From Pontederia crassipes (taxonomy: Eukaryota > Streptophyta > Magnoliopsida > Commelinales > Pontederiaceae), in contig CM060195.1 in NCBI GenBank assembly GCA_030549335.1, forward strand, positions 32,182,874 to 32,246,873: 64,000 nucleotides of DNA, given 5' to 3'. Shown here in pieces: positions 26,591 through 38,797 of the stretch (position 1 is the first letter of the stretch; every line of letters starts with the position of its first letter). The notes beneath the pieces are model-generated. The model searched no databases and was not told where the DNA came from. It was given only the letters and a program-made list of their open reading frames with translations. A program made the position numbers and the translations under genes.

Positions 26591-26979
26591 CAGGTGTGAT
26601 CACCCTTCGGGCGGCAAGATACGGCCGCGTTATGATGTCCAAAGCCTGGCTATCGGATCAGCCGCCAAGGACCAGTGCCTCTCGATGCGATTCGACGCCC
26701 GACGGCCGATCCGACCTGAGCCGAAAGAGAGAGAGAGAGGGAGGGAGAAGGGGTGGGAGGCAGGAGTCGTGAGAGAGGAAGAAGGCAGCCGGAGTCGTGG
26801 AAGGACGTCGGAGCTATGGGAGTCACCGTCATCGTAGGAGAGAGAGGGAGAGGGGGAGATAGAGATATTAGGAGAGAAATTTAAGGAGATGAGAGAGGGG
26901 AAAAAATAGGCAGTAAACGGAGGTGGAAAAAAATTAAACTTTTCAACGGGTAGATCCTATGGTAATACCGATGGATCCG

Positions 26980-27432
26980 TATTCGTTCGACGAAAGAAGG
27001 TCGCGGGGGGCGACCCCCCCCCCCCTCCTCTCCTTGCGCCAGCGTCCCCGCGCAGACGCCGGACGAAGGTCAGGTCGCGGGGGGCGATCCCCCCCTTACT
27101 TTCCCTATGCGGTGTCGCTCTCTCCCTGCGCACAAGATTTTTTTTCGTGTAAGGGCATTTTCGACTTTTCACAAATGTGAAAAATCAAAGTTAACGAAAA
27201 ACCCTGTTCGATCCAACCAAAGAGATCGTATCGTATAGATATCCCTTCTGGACAACCGTTGGAGCGCGCTAGGGAACAAGCGGAGGCTCGAGAATTTGAC
27301 GGAATTGGATGGAAGGATCGAATTGGAAAAATCGTGATAATTTAGGGATCCAAAAAATGAAGTTCGTAGTTTAGAGTTAGATGTGAAAAATCACGATAGT
27401 TTAGGGGTGGATAGAGGAAATAATCCATAATT
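26980..27432 (-). mobile_element. Fragment with long-TIR MITE end and GC-rich GGGGGCGACCCCCC core
   Basis: On the minus strand from 27432: GGATTATTTCCTCTATCC, AAACTATCGTGATTTTTCAC, GAACTTCATTTTTTGGATCC and CAATTCCGTCAA, ordered as at 12565-12765. Further in, 27000-27100 is GC-rich with two GGGGGCGA(C/T)CCCCC palindromes like those at 62100-62450. The opposite end was not found. Confidence 0.5.
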
Positions 27433-28783
27433 AGATAAAGAATAAGTGAATTCTTAGAACTTAAAATACTTATCATTCACAATTTTTAAAATGTACCTTA
27501 TTTTAAAAAATATTTTTCTATGAATAAGGTAGTAATTAAAATATTATTTATAGACACTTTCAATCACATGTGACAATTTTTTTTTCTCGTAGGTAGGATC
27601 AGCTACTTCCATGTGGTTGGAAGTTCAAACCCCAATGCCAACTCTTTTTTTCATTAATTTATTTTTTTTTACTCATTCATAGATATAAATATATATAAAT
27701 AAATTTCATATTAGATCTAAACCAAGTTATTCAAGTTATTTTAGTTTTTATGTATTTATGAAAAATTATGTGGTTTGAAATTAATCATTATTAAATTAAT
27801 ATTAGATGTAAATGACTAATGTTAAAATATTAATCATATTCTAATATTATAATTCACTATTATTTATTTATAACAATAAATAATTATATATAAATGCATC
27901 TTTAATTAATGTGGTCTAAAATTTTAACATAATGATTATTTTTTTATAAATCACAATATGACTATTTAAAAATATAAAAGACATAATGGTTTTATTTTTA
28001 ATAAATATTTCTTATATTAAGATAATAAATATTAAAATGATATTTCATAATTAATAAGAACTAAATTAATAGAATTTTGAATAAACCTAATTGAAAGAGA
28101 TAAAGTTTATAAATTTATAATTACGGTGGAAATTTAACTAATTTGATAATGTTATTGTACATATGATACTAATGTTAATCAATATGTGTATAAAATGTGT
28201 TGAACACTTATGATTAAAATTAGTTATATTATAATTAAAATTACTTATATCTTGGATAGGAAGTTAAAATATTTTAATTTTATTAAATTTTATCTATTTT
28301 ATATTCTAAATTTATTTATTATATATATTCTATATTAAATATATTAAAAGAAAATGAGTAAAATGATAAAATATTCAAGACAATTATGGGAAAATGAGAA
28401 ATAATGATAACTTATTTAATATATTATTTTATTAATACATCAAGAAAATACTTTAAGTAAATATAGAAAGAGAAATATGTATTATAAATAGTAATAATAA
28501 AATATTAAATTTAACTACCGACGAGCTTAGTCTTCGGAATTATTGAGAGATCAAAATTCGTCAACAATTTTGAGGGCTAGATCTGTGGGTAAATTTAATA
28601 ACAAAATATTTGTAAATTACTAACGGATTTAGATCCCTCGATAATTTTGAATACTAGGCACGTCGATAAATTTAATAATAGAATAGTGAATATATACTTA
28701 TATTATATTGCATATATATTATTATAAATATAATTATTGACGTGTCTAGCATTTGGAATTATTGACTTATTTAAATTCATCGG

Positions 28784-30076
28784 TAACACCCCAAGATTTC
28801 AATAGGGGCAATAAAGTAATATGTAAATTAAAAGTATGGTTAGAAAGGAAAAATGAAAAGAAAAAAATATTTAATCCTATTGGGAGTAGAAATTATGGTT
28901 AGATTGTTATTAGAGATTTCAATTTGATTTGAGATCCAACAGGATGTTTAATGATTATAGGACTCCCAAATAGGATAAGAATGGGTGTCCTATGGCTTCA
29001 AAAATATTTCAGCCATTAAAATAATATTTATTATTATTGTAATCCAAAAATTAGGTGATAAAATATTATTACATTAATTAATTCCTAAAATTAGATAGAT
29101 GTAGAAAATAAATAGGTAAAATAAATGTATAGTTTGGTTAACATGAGTTATTAATAAAAGATAGAGATAGAGTTGGATTGAGAGAAGTTATGGAAATGAT
29201 AAAAAGGAATTTGAATAGAGATGAATTTTATTAAACATGGTTATGGAACAAATTAATGAAATTCGGATTTAATTAAATCTAAATATTTAAGAGATGATAA
29301 TTAATGATGGATAGTCATAATTAATGGGAAAATAGCCCAAGGGCTGATAGGAGTTAAAAACCTTATTTGAGAGCTGTAAATAAGGAATAAAGGTGACTAG
29401 AAAGTATTATTTGCCTCCTCAAATTTTTGCATCATAGCCTCTTTTTCTTCTTCATTTTCTCATAAACTTAGGCACTTGAGAGTGCGAGTGATATAACGTT
29501 TCGAGGCCTCAACAGAAAAGAACAAGATCCTAGTGATAGCCGAAAGTTTTTGGACGTCAATAAGGAAGAATAGTCAGCCAAAGTCGTGATGTTCGCGAAG
29601 TCCATAGACAATAGGAACATAGTTTTTCAACCAACTTAAGGTATGTAGGGGGATCCCCATGTCGTCGGTTTTTCATGACATGGACCCCATGACTCTTTTC
29701 TATTATACAGAGATTATATATTGTTTGCATCGAATGACTTAGATAGGATTGTCGAAAATTATATCGGAAACACAGTTCTTAACGGTGATAGAATCGGACT
29801 CGAGATCTGTCTAATACAGCCCGAGTTCTATTTAACACGACCCGAGTAATGATCGATGTTTGGTGCCTCCTGACAGGAGATATGCACATGGATATAGGGT
29901 CCATTATTGTATAAACGTATGCCATAATCCACAAGTTTTGGATGTTGTACAAATAACTTCTGCATATTGTATAAATTATTGTCTTCCTCTATTGTAAACC
30001 AACATGTTCATTGGTCATAGTTAAGTCAGAAAATTGAGTGGCGTCATCGAGAAGAAAAAAATCTCGAGGCGTTACA
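28784..30076. mobile_element. Possible 1.3-kb LTR-like insertion
   Basis: It begins TAACACCCCAAGATTTC and ends AAATCTCGAGGCGTTACA, inverted-like ends similar to those of the 20800-23251 insertion. CACTA-type subterminal sequence resumes on both sides. The first two bases expected of an LTR are not preserved and no target duplication is evident. Internally 29815-29855 has the CCCGAGT motif shared with 21490-21830. Confidence 0.4.
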
Positions 30077-30247
30077 GGACCCATCGATAATTGACAGATG
30101 GGGATCTGTCGTCCATAGTTACGAAGGAATTTTTTACCCTCGATATTTCAAAGAAATTTTCTATCCGCCGCAATTACCGTTGAAAAATACGAAGGATTTG
30201 TGTCCGTTAAAAATGTCTATCGTAAATTGACAATTTTCTTGTATAGC

Positions 30248-31083
30248 TATATCTACTGGTTGCACATCGATGCCTCAAAATCTATACAAATTATTTGAAT
30301 GATGATTTCTTATGTCTTAGGCTTCAAAATTAGATTTGGATAAGTTTTAATTCGCATGAAAATGAGAAAAAATAGGACTTCGTGCATAGAAATTTATTTT
30401 GTTGATAGAGAATTTCAACAACTCCTTTAGATCATGTTTTAATGGACTTTGATTCCAATTAGTCCATCAATAATTTTTAGGTTAGTCATGGCCATTCGAC
30501 TTAATTAACTTGTGATAATTATCTATAATTAATTACTTTTAACTAATTACTTTTAACTCCTTTTTATTTTTTTCTTTATTTTCAGAAGAAAATAATGAAT
30601 TATCATTTTATTAATTTTATTTAGAAATAGGGTTCCTCACTCTTGCACCCATGAATTCGATTTTTATGCTTATGGCGAGTTGGCAACCAAAATTGCATCA
30701 ATATTCAAAGGCCGATGATGAATCTTAATAATTTGATCATATCATCGTGACCGTTAACAATGTTGAGTCAACCATTAAGTCTCAATCTGAATATGATTAG
30801 GGTGATTATTTTGTTTGTGACTTTGTGTGAATTAAATTGGAAGATAGATATTGTTAATCCTCGAGATTAGGAGTCCTTTTCTAACACACACAAAAAAACG
30901 AGTCCTTTTACTTTCGAACTCTAATCTAAATCGTATTGTAATTTCTTTTCCGACTACAACTCGGACCCGTCGTGCACCTTATTATATGTACCAGCGTTGT
31001 TGTGACTCCATGGCCGCTACAGCCTGCAAGCCGCGCCTGATCTCTTCCTCGCCGCAGAACGACGCGAACTGAAGAGAGGCACG
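30248..31083. other. Intergenic DNA upstream of the UBX pseudogene
   Basis: No supported gene. The last about 120 bp become GC-rich and would contain the former promoter or 5' UTR of the UBX gene. Confidence 0.4.
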
Positions 31084-31118
31084 ATGAACCAGGAACACCA
31101 ATCTGATCCCGCCGTCGA

Positions 31119-31552
31119 TATTAATAATGTCTTGAATTTGAACCCAATTGATCCCCCTACATAATCAGACGCTTCAGCAGAATTTCTCTACGGGGATCTC
31201 GCTGCTCGATCAGCGAGCCTGTGAGGGGTCAAGGGGATCCCCCTGCGGGGGTTGCAAGGGGACGGAGCCTCCTGAGCAAAATTTTTTAGAGGTATTCTGT
31301 TTGTGATTCGGATTTGATTTATTTCTTTATCACGAGATATGTGTCCTATTTTCAGGGGATTTATTTAGAGTGCCAGTCCATATGTAATTTCTATCATCTG
31401 TTAAAGGGAATGCATATATAAACTCTCTAGGGGTCTAGACAGAGATCCATCCTTGTAATCATCATTATTCCATAACAAAGAGCCGCCACCGTTTTTTTCT
31501 CTTCGCGTTCTTCTGTATTTCGTGTGATCCCTCTCTCCCTCTTTTCGTAACA
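31119..31552 (+). repeat. 5' LTR of the deleted Copia element
   Basis: Starts TATTAATAATG, where the other LTR starts TGTTAATAATG, so the leading G has mutated. Ends TTTTCGTAACA. It is 434 bp against 439 bp for the partner. Confidence 0.9.
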
Positions 31553-32799
31553 AACTGATATCAGAGCACGAGATACAAAGCACGACTGGTTGCTAAAGAT
31601 TATAGTCAGAAAGAAGGTGTGGACTACAATGAGATATTCTCATCTGTTATTAGACATACTTCTATCAGGGTGCTACTTGCTCTTGTAGCACATCAGAATA
31701 TAGAGCTCGAGCAACTAGATGTGAAGACTGCTTTCCTTCATGGAGAATTTGAAGAAGATATTCTTATGAGCCAAGCAGATGGATCAAGTTTGCAGTCTGA
31801 AGAAATCTCTGTATGGCTTGAAGCAGTCTCTCAGACAATTGTACAAGAGGTTCGACAGCTTCCACAAAAGATTCTGGGGATGGAAATTCTAAGGGATCGC
31901 GCACAGGGTAAACTCTTCTTATCTCAAAAAAATTATATTGAGAAGATTTTATCCAGATTTGAAATATCAGGAGCGAAACCTTTGAATACTCCATCAGCTG
32001 CAAATGTTCATCTTTATGTTGCCTTCGCACCAAAGTCAGAAGCAGAAAAGGAGTACATGTATTGGGTTTCATATGCTAGTGCAGTTGGAAGTCTGATGTA
32101 TGCCATAGTTTGCACAAGATCAGACATTGCTCATGCAGTCAGTGTTGTCAGCAGGTTCATGAGCGATGTAGAAAAGGAGCACTGACAAGCAGTGAAGCAA
32201 ATTTTTCGGTATCTGAGAGGAACATCTGATATTGGTCTCATCTACAGAAGTGATAAAGAGTGTTTGATTGCAGGGTACTCAGATTCATATTATGCTGGAG
32301 ATGTTGATGGAAGAGAATCTATGACAGGCTATGTCTTCACTTTGGACAGTTCAGTTATTAGTTGGAAGGCTACACTTCAGCCATCAGTTACATTGTCCAC
32401 CACAGATGTTGAATATATGGCACTGACAAAAGCTGCTAAAGAAAGCTTCTGGTTAAAAGGCTTAGTTGGAGATCTCGAATTACATCAGGAGCATGTTATA
32501 GTGCACTGTGACAGTCTAAGTTCAATATGTTTAGCCAAGGATCAAGTACATCATGAAAGAACCAAACACATTGATGTTAGATATCACTTCATCCGCACTG
32601 AGAAGAGGATCAAGGTGAAGAAGATTGGCACTGAAGATAATCCAACTGATATGTTCACCAAATCTATTCCTCATGGCAAGTTCCGGCACTGTTTGGACTT
32701 GCTTAACATCAATACTTGGTAATAGTCCCGAGGTGGGGCTGGAGGCGGCGTGGCATGATTTTGTGTTCTCTGAAGATGATTCAAGTCAAGATGGAGATT

Positions 32800-33238
32800 T
32801 GTTAATAATGCCTTGAATCTGAACCCAATTGATCCCCCTACATAGTCAGACGCTTCAGCAGAATTCTCCTACGGAGGTCTCGGTGTTCGATCAGCGAGCT
32901 TGTGGGGGGTCAAGGGGAGATCCAAGGGGATTCCCCTACGGGGGTTGCAAGGGGGCAGAGTCTCCTGAGCAAAATTTTTTAAGGGTATTCTATTTGTGAT
33001 TCGGATTTGATTTATTTCCTTATCACGAGATATGTGTCATATTTTCAGAGAATTTATTTAGAGTGTCAGTCCGTATGTAATTTCTATCATCTGTTAAAGG
33101 GAGTGCCTATATAAACTTTCTAGGGGTCTAGACTTATCCTTGTAATCATCGTTATTCCATAACAAAGAGCCGCCGCCATTTTTCCTCTTCGTGTTCTTTT
33201 GTATTTTGTGCGATCCCTCTCTCCCTCTTTTCGTAACA
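32800..33238 (+). repeat. 3' LTR of the deleted Copia element
   Basis: TGTTAATAATG to TTCGTAACA. The purine-rich AAGATGGAGATT just before it is a plausible polypurine tract. Confidence 0.9.
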
Positions 33239-33443
33239 GTCGATGTTCATGAAGATGGTTATTACGATGAATGGGACGAAGCCTACGGCGACTCGGCTCC
33301 TACGCCGACTGTGCCCGGAGACTCATGGTCGTCCTGCTACGACCAAATCATTGCGGAATCGAACGGAGAGTTTACGGGACGACAGCAGCAGCAAGGAGGA
33401 GTAGATCAAGACGGCGACGTCGAGATGTCGTCTTGGGCGCCTC

Positions 33444-33573
33444 CGCCGGACCTTTTGGTCCTAGGAGGAGGCTTCAACGACGCCAAGGACTCCGGCACCT
33501 TCATGGACCGCCGGACCTTTTGGTCCTAGGAGGAGGCTTCAACGACGCCAAGGACTCCGGCACCTTCATGGAC
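33444..33573 (+). repeat. 65-bp tandem duplication inside the UBX pseudogene
   Basis: The copies start at 33444 and 33509 (both CGCCGGACCTTTTGGTCC) and are essentially identical. The length is not a multiple of three, so the frame ends at a TAG within the second copy. Confidence 0.95.
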
Positions 33574-33825
33574 CGGTGGCTGGTGGTGAACGTGCAGTTG
33601 GGCGGGGAGTGGACTTGGCAACAGCTCGACATGTGGTCGGACGACTTGCTGGCGCCCCTGATGAAGGAAAAGTTTCTACTTTGGCAGGAGGACCAGGAGC
33701 GGCACGAGGGGCAGAAGGTCTGCGCGTACTACAACCTGGATTCGCTCCTCGCGATCGTCGTCGTGGACCCCATCACCGGCAAGAAGATGCACGCATGGAC
33801 CGGCGACGTGACGCCGGAGGACCTG

Positions 33826-34266
33826 TGATGGGAAAATCCGAGAACAAGGAGAGAAGATCGCAGAGAGGTTGTAGAAAAATAGAGGAGACACACGAATTTA
33901 CCCAGGTTCACCCTAGAGATGAGGGCTACGTCCTGCAAAGAGGTTTCACTATATCGTTTAGGTTTACAACAGCCACATCAAATTACATCAGAAATTAGGC
34001 TATTAATAGCCTCTCAAAACCGGGTTTAAAACCCAAATAAATAGAGAAAAAACCTAATCTGAACCACACGGGCCGGCTAAACAAAAGCCCAAAACCCATC
34101 TAGGTTTCGAGGGCACCGTCGTCGGGGGGCGGGGCCCGCCGAACTCCCCCTTTCATTCGTACGCCAGCAATACTGTTAATTGGGTAATACTCAGATTCCC
34201 CTAAGCTCACGTGGGCGAACCCGGTGTGAGAAACAAGGCGCCCTGAAGTATTCACCAACTCTAACA
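33826..34266 (-). repeat. 3' LTR of the minus-strand Copia element
   Basis: 441 bp. TGTTAGAGTTGGTGAATAC to TTTTCCCATCA on the minus strand. It contains 11 bp absent from the partner. Confidence 0.95.
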
Positions 34267-37200
34267 TTCTCCCACTTGGTGGATACTTCACACCAATAAG
34301 AGTCTTGCCAGCAACATTCTTCTTCAATCCGACAACAGTAGAGCACCACTCAAACTTTACACCTGTAACTGTTTTAGTCAGAAAATCAGAACTATTCTCT
34401 GTTGTATCAACCTTTTCAAGTCGAACCTCTTTCTTTTCCACCTTTTCCCGAATAAAGTGGTATTGGATGTCAATATGCTTTGTGCGTGAGTGAAATGCAG
34501 GATTCTTAGCTAACTGAATAGCACCTTGATTATCACATCTCACCTCTATGGCACCTTGCTCAAATCCGAGCTTCAAGCACAACCGTCGTAGCCATATGGC
34601 CTCCTTTGCAGCATGAGTAAGAGCCATATATTCAGCTTCTGTAGAAGAAAGTGCTACCACGCTTTGTCTCTTGCTCATCCAACTTAATGCAGCCCCAAAT
34701 AATGTAAAAACATATCCGCTAGTGGACCGTCTACTATCAATGTCTCCACCCCAATCAGCATCTACATGGCCCACAATATCAAGCATCTTTCCTTTTCTCG
34801 CACCTTCAAAGCACAAAGCAAAATCTGAAGTTCCACGAAGGTACCTGAAAACTCTCTTGATAGCATTCCAATGTTCCCTGCCTGGGTTAGACATATACCG
34901 ACTCAAGACTCCCACTGCTTGGGCTATATCTGGACGCGTGCACACCATGGCGTACATCAAGCTGCCCACTGCACTTGCATATGGCACACGGTCCATCTCT
35001 TCGGCTTCTTCATCCGTCTTCGGGCATTGCTCTGCAGAAAGTTTGGTTCCTAGAGACATAGGAGTACCCACTGGCTTGCAGTCCGACATGTTAAATTTCT
35101 TCAACACTTCTTTTATGTACTTCTCCTGTCCTAGCCACAACTTTCTCTTCTGACGATCCCTTCTAATCTGCATACCCAAAATAAAATTCGTTGGCCCCAA
35201 GTCTTTCATCTCAAACTTCTTGGCTAACAAATCCTTCACTGAATTCACCATCTTCATACTGTTTCCAATCAGCAACATGTCATCCACATACAGTGTAAGA
35301 ATGACAAACTGATCTCCAACTCTCTTCACATAAACACAATGATCTGAATCTGAACGTACAAACTTGAGTTCGAGCATGTACGTATCAAACTTCTGGTACC
35401 ACATCCTTGGCGACTGCTTCAATCCATACAGAGACTTCTTCAATTTGCACACCAGCTTTTCTTTACCTTGAACTTCAAAGCCTTCTGGTTGCCTCATATA
35501 TATCTCTTCCTCCAAGTCTCCATGAAGGAATGTCGTCTTTACATCCATCTGCTCTACCTCAAGATTATATGCTGCTGCCAGAGATAGAACAAATCTGATT
35601 GAAGTCATTTTTGCCATGGGAGAAAAAATCTCATCATAGTCGACTCCCTCAACCTGAGAGTACCCTTTAGCTACCAGTCTCGCCTTGTACTTCTCTACAG
35701 ACCCATCCGGTTTCAGCTTTCGCTTGAACACCCATTTGCAACCAATTGCCTTTCTATCCTTAGGCAATTTACACAAACTCCATGTTTCATTCTTATCCAT
35801 TGACTGCATCTCATCTGCCATAGCAAGCTCCCACTGATTTGCATCATCCATAGACCTTGCATCTTTTGCAGAACTAGGTTCTTCTCCGATGATGCTCAAA
35901 GCATGAAACGAACTCAGAGCACTAAGAGAGTATCTCAAAGGTGCTCTTCTTTCTCGTGTCGATCTCCTGAGAACTGGTATGGTAGTACCAATATCTGGGT
36001 CTTCATCTGAATCTGCATCTTCAACTTCATTAACCGAGTCCTCTTGATCCGGTTCTATAACAGACTCAACTGAAGTATCTTGTGCATCCACCTCTGAAGT
36101 TTCAGAATCAGAATCTTCTTCAAGCACTACCACTTTCTTAGGTTAATCACCTTTTTGAACTTCAACTTGGGAACGTGATTCACGGAAAACAACATCCCTG
36201 CTGTAAACAATAGTCCTTGACTTTGGATTCCACAGTTTGTAGCCCTTGATCCCTTCCTTGTATTCGACAAATATGTTCTTTTCAGATTTACTATCAAGCT
36301 TACTCCATTTTTCCTTGGGTATATGAACATATGCGTCACATCCGAACACCCGAACATGAGACAAATTTGGCTTCTTCCCAAACATTGCCTCATAAGGTGT
36401 CTGATCCTTCACTGATGAGGTCGGTGAGCGGTTCTTCAGGTAGTTTGCTGTGGCTACAGCTTCTGCCCAGAATTCTTGCCCCAATTCAGCCCAACTCAGC
36501 ATACATCTGGCCTTCTCTATGAGTGACCGATTTAATCTTTCAGCTACTCCATTCTGCTCAGGTGTATATGGAGTTGTCTTCTGCCTAGCAATACCATTGT
36601 CCACGCAGAAATGCTCAAACTTATCTGAACAAAATTCACCTCCATTATCTGTACGAAGGACCTTGATCTTGCAGCTCAATTGATTTTCCACCAAAACTTT
36701 AAATTCTCAAAACTTATCGAATACATCTGATTTATTCTTGATAAAATAAATCCAACTGTATCTCGAAAAATCATCTATAAAAGAAACATAGTACCTGGAC
36801 CCTCCAATAGATGAAGTCGGAGTTGGTCCAAAGACATCACTATGAATCAGTTCGAGAATCTTCGTTGCTCTTGAACCTGTGTGTTGAAAACTGACTCGGT
36901 TCTGTTTTCCATGGAGGCAATGTTCACAGAACCCGAAGCCCACAGAACAATCCGGAACTCCTTCTACCATCTGACTTGATGCTATAGTGGAGAGTCCTTT
37001 TTCACTGATATGGCCTAATCTCCGATGCCACAACATAGATTTGCTGTCTTCATCTTCTTTGGCCTCTTCAGAAATAAATCCGCAGCCCACAGATATTGTC
37101 TCTCCGAGCAACTTGTACAACGTGCCATAGCGAACCCCTCGTGCAATTACAATCGACCCTCTGATCATCTTGCACGAATCCTTATCGCAACTGAATATAA

Positions 37201-38320
37201 CACCCGAGTCAGCCATTGTACCAACAGATAATAAACTCCTGCTCATAAGTGGTATATGCATCACATCTGGTAGAGTCTTCACCGTGCCATCATTCATCCT
37301 CAACTTCACCCTGCCATGTCCAACAATCTGAACCGCAGTGTCATCTCCGAGCATGACATCTCCACCATTATACTCCTCATATTCACAGAACCAGTGTTTA
37401 TGAGGCGTCATGTGGTACGAAGCACCGGTGTCGATAAGCCAGACATCTTTATCTGACTGTGCCGTACATGCAGAAGCCACATACATATCTCCTGCCTCAG
37501 CCTCCTTTTTGTCTGAGGTTGACTCAGCTTCTTTCTTATGAACCGGCTTATTTTTGCAATCTCGCTTCAGATGGCCCCACTCTTGACATCTCCAGCATTG
37601 CACCTTCTTATCCTTACTCTTCGAACGCCCACGAGATTTGGATCTCCCTCTCTGATTTTGATTCATTTCTGGTTGCCTTCCTCTGGCCGCCAGCGCCTCT
37701 TTACCAGAACTTGCTGATCTCTTTCTCCGTATTTCCTCTGATAACAAGGCAGCACATACACTTTCATACGAAAGTTTTTTATCCCTGCCACCAATCACAA
37801 CAATTAGATTGTCCCATGAATCCGGCAGCGAACAGAGCAATGTTATTGCCTTATCATCATCTTGAAACTTAACATCGATTGATACAAGTTGACTGATCAC
37901 CGTGTTAAAGTTATAAAGATGAGTAGAAAATGAGTCACCCTCCTGCATCCGAAGATTGTACAATTTCTTTCTCAGAAATAACTTGTTAACCAACGACTTA
38001 CTTTGATATAGGGATTCCAACTTCCTCCACAGATCTCTGGCAGTAGGTTCGCCCATCACATTCGTAAGAATTGAATCCGCGAGACACAGCCGAATCAAAC
38101 CCTTCGCCTTTCTATAAATCCGATCCCACTCTTCGATCGCCTTTGGATCTGCCTGACTGGAGGAGACCTCGTCCGCGACCTTCGCCGCCTCCATGCCTGG
38201 TCTCTCCTTCTCGATTGCCGTCCAAAGATCTCGATCACAAAGGAGATCCTCCATCTTCATCTTCCAGAGATCAAACCGTGTTCCATCAAATTTTTCTATC
38301 TCGATCGACCCTCCTGACAT
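34100..38320 (-). pseudogene. Copia gag-pol polyprotein with two nonsense codons
   Basis: One continuous minus-strand frame starts MSGGSIEIEKFDGTRFDLWK. In order it has the Copia gag domain, a CCHC knuckle (CWRCQEWGHLKRDC), protease WLIDTGASYHM, the GAG-pre-integrase LWHRRLGHI, integrase (HSDVFGP, DNGGEFC, YTPEQNGVAERLNR), reverse transcriptase (VEQMDVKTTFLHG, LYVDDML) and RNase H (STEAEYMAL, RTKHIDIQYHFIRE). A TGA at 36707-36709 interrupts integrase between the first and second catalytic acids. A TAA at 36143-36145 interrupts the linker before RT. There is no frameshift. The frame runs on past the polypurine tract into the 3' LTR and stops at 34100, so the usual stop before the LTR seems lost. 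The product cannot be made whole without readthrough. Confidence 0.95.
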
Positions 38321-38367
38321 CTCGAATAAATCCTAATTCCTTGAACAACATGTGCTCTGATACCAAT

Positions 38368-38797
38368 TGATGGGAAAATCCGAGAACAAGGAGAGAAGAT
38401 TGCAGAAAAATAGAGGAGACACACGAATTTACCCAGGTTCACCCTAGAGATGAGGGCTACGTCCTGCAAAGAGGTTTCACTATATCGTTTAGGTTTACAG
38501 CCGCCACACCAAATTACATCAGAAATTAGGCTATTAATAGCCTCTTCAAATCGGGTTTAAAACCCAAACAAACAGAGAAAAAACCTAATCCGAACCACAC
38601 GGGCCGGCTAAACAAAAGTCCAAAACCCGTCTAGGTTTCGGGGGCACCGCCGTCGGGGGGCGGGGCCCCCCGAACCCCCCCTTTCATTCGTACGCCAGTA
38701 ATACTGTTAATTGGGTAATACTCAGATTCCCCTAAGCTCACGTGAGCGAACCCGGTGTGAGAAACAAGGGGCTCTGAAGTATTCACCAACTCTAACA
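38368..38797 (-). repeat. 5' LTR of the minus-strand Copia element
   Basis: 430 bp with the same ends as 33826-34266. It abuts the tRNA-Met primer site at 38354-38365. Confidence 0.95.

Larger units (their letters stand above)
25059..30247. mobile_element. Composite CACTA-like region with nested insertions
   Basis: The left boundary (TTCTATAGTACATGAATTTT) and right boundary (CAATTTTCTTGTATAG) resemble degraded inverted CACTA ends. Both are followed inward by dense short motifs of the type TTCGACGG or CCGTCGAAA, the expected subterminal repeats (25075-25720, 28515-28780 and 30080-30235). No transposase frame was found. The middle holds a 40-bp minisatellite, a MITE end near 27430, and an LTR-like segment 28784-30076. 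A 3-bp target duplication is not clear, so the outer limits are approximate. It could also be two neighbouring CACTA elements. Confidence 0.45.
31119..33238 (+). mobile_element. Internally deleted Copia retrotransposon with perfect 5-bp TSD
   Basis: LTRs at 31119-31552 and 32800-33238 flank only 1247 bp. GTCGA duplicates lie at 31114-31118 and 33239-33243. After the primer site TGATATCAGAGC (31556-31567, like the initiator tRNA-Met site) the sequence jumps straight into reverse transcriptase (ARLVAKDYSQ, VDYNEIFS). Gag, protease and integrase are gone. The RT segment holding the catalytic YVDD box is also deleted, with a local frame change (YGLKQS is read in another frame). The RNase H and C-terminal part follow to 32720 (TLSTTDVEYMALT, HERTKHIDVRYHFI) with one in-frame TGA near 32185. 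It cannot encode its own machinery. Confidence 0.9.
33826..38797 (-). mobile_element. Near full-length Copia retrotransposon with two in-frame stops
   Basis: LTRs are 38368-38797 (5' relative to the element) and 33826-34266 (3'). The target copies are ACCTG (33821-33825) and ACATG (38798-38802), 4 of 5 identical. The primer site TGGTATCAGAGC lies at 38354-38365 on the minus strand, complementary to initiator tRNA-Met. A polypurine AAGTGGGAGAA abuts the 3' LTR. About twenty mismatches and an 11-bp indel separate the LTRs by eye, so the insertion is not recent. The internal polyprotein frame is described separately. Confidence 0.95.

Noticed and set aside
26025..26772. Long open frames on both strands (up to 181 codons)
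   Set aside because: All arise from the 40-bp GC-rich minisatellite; no domain and no splice context.
34305..37872. Plus-strand open frames across the Copia element
   Set aside because: Antisense shadows of the minus-strand polyprotein.
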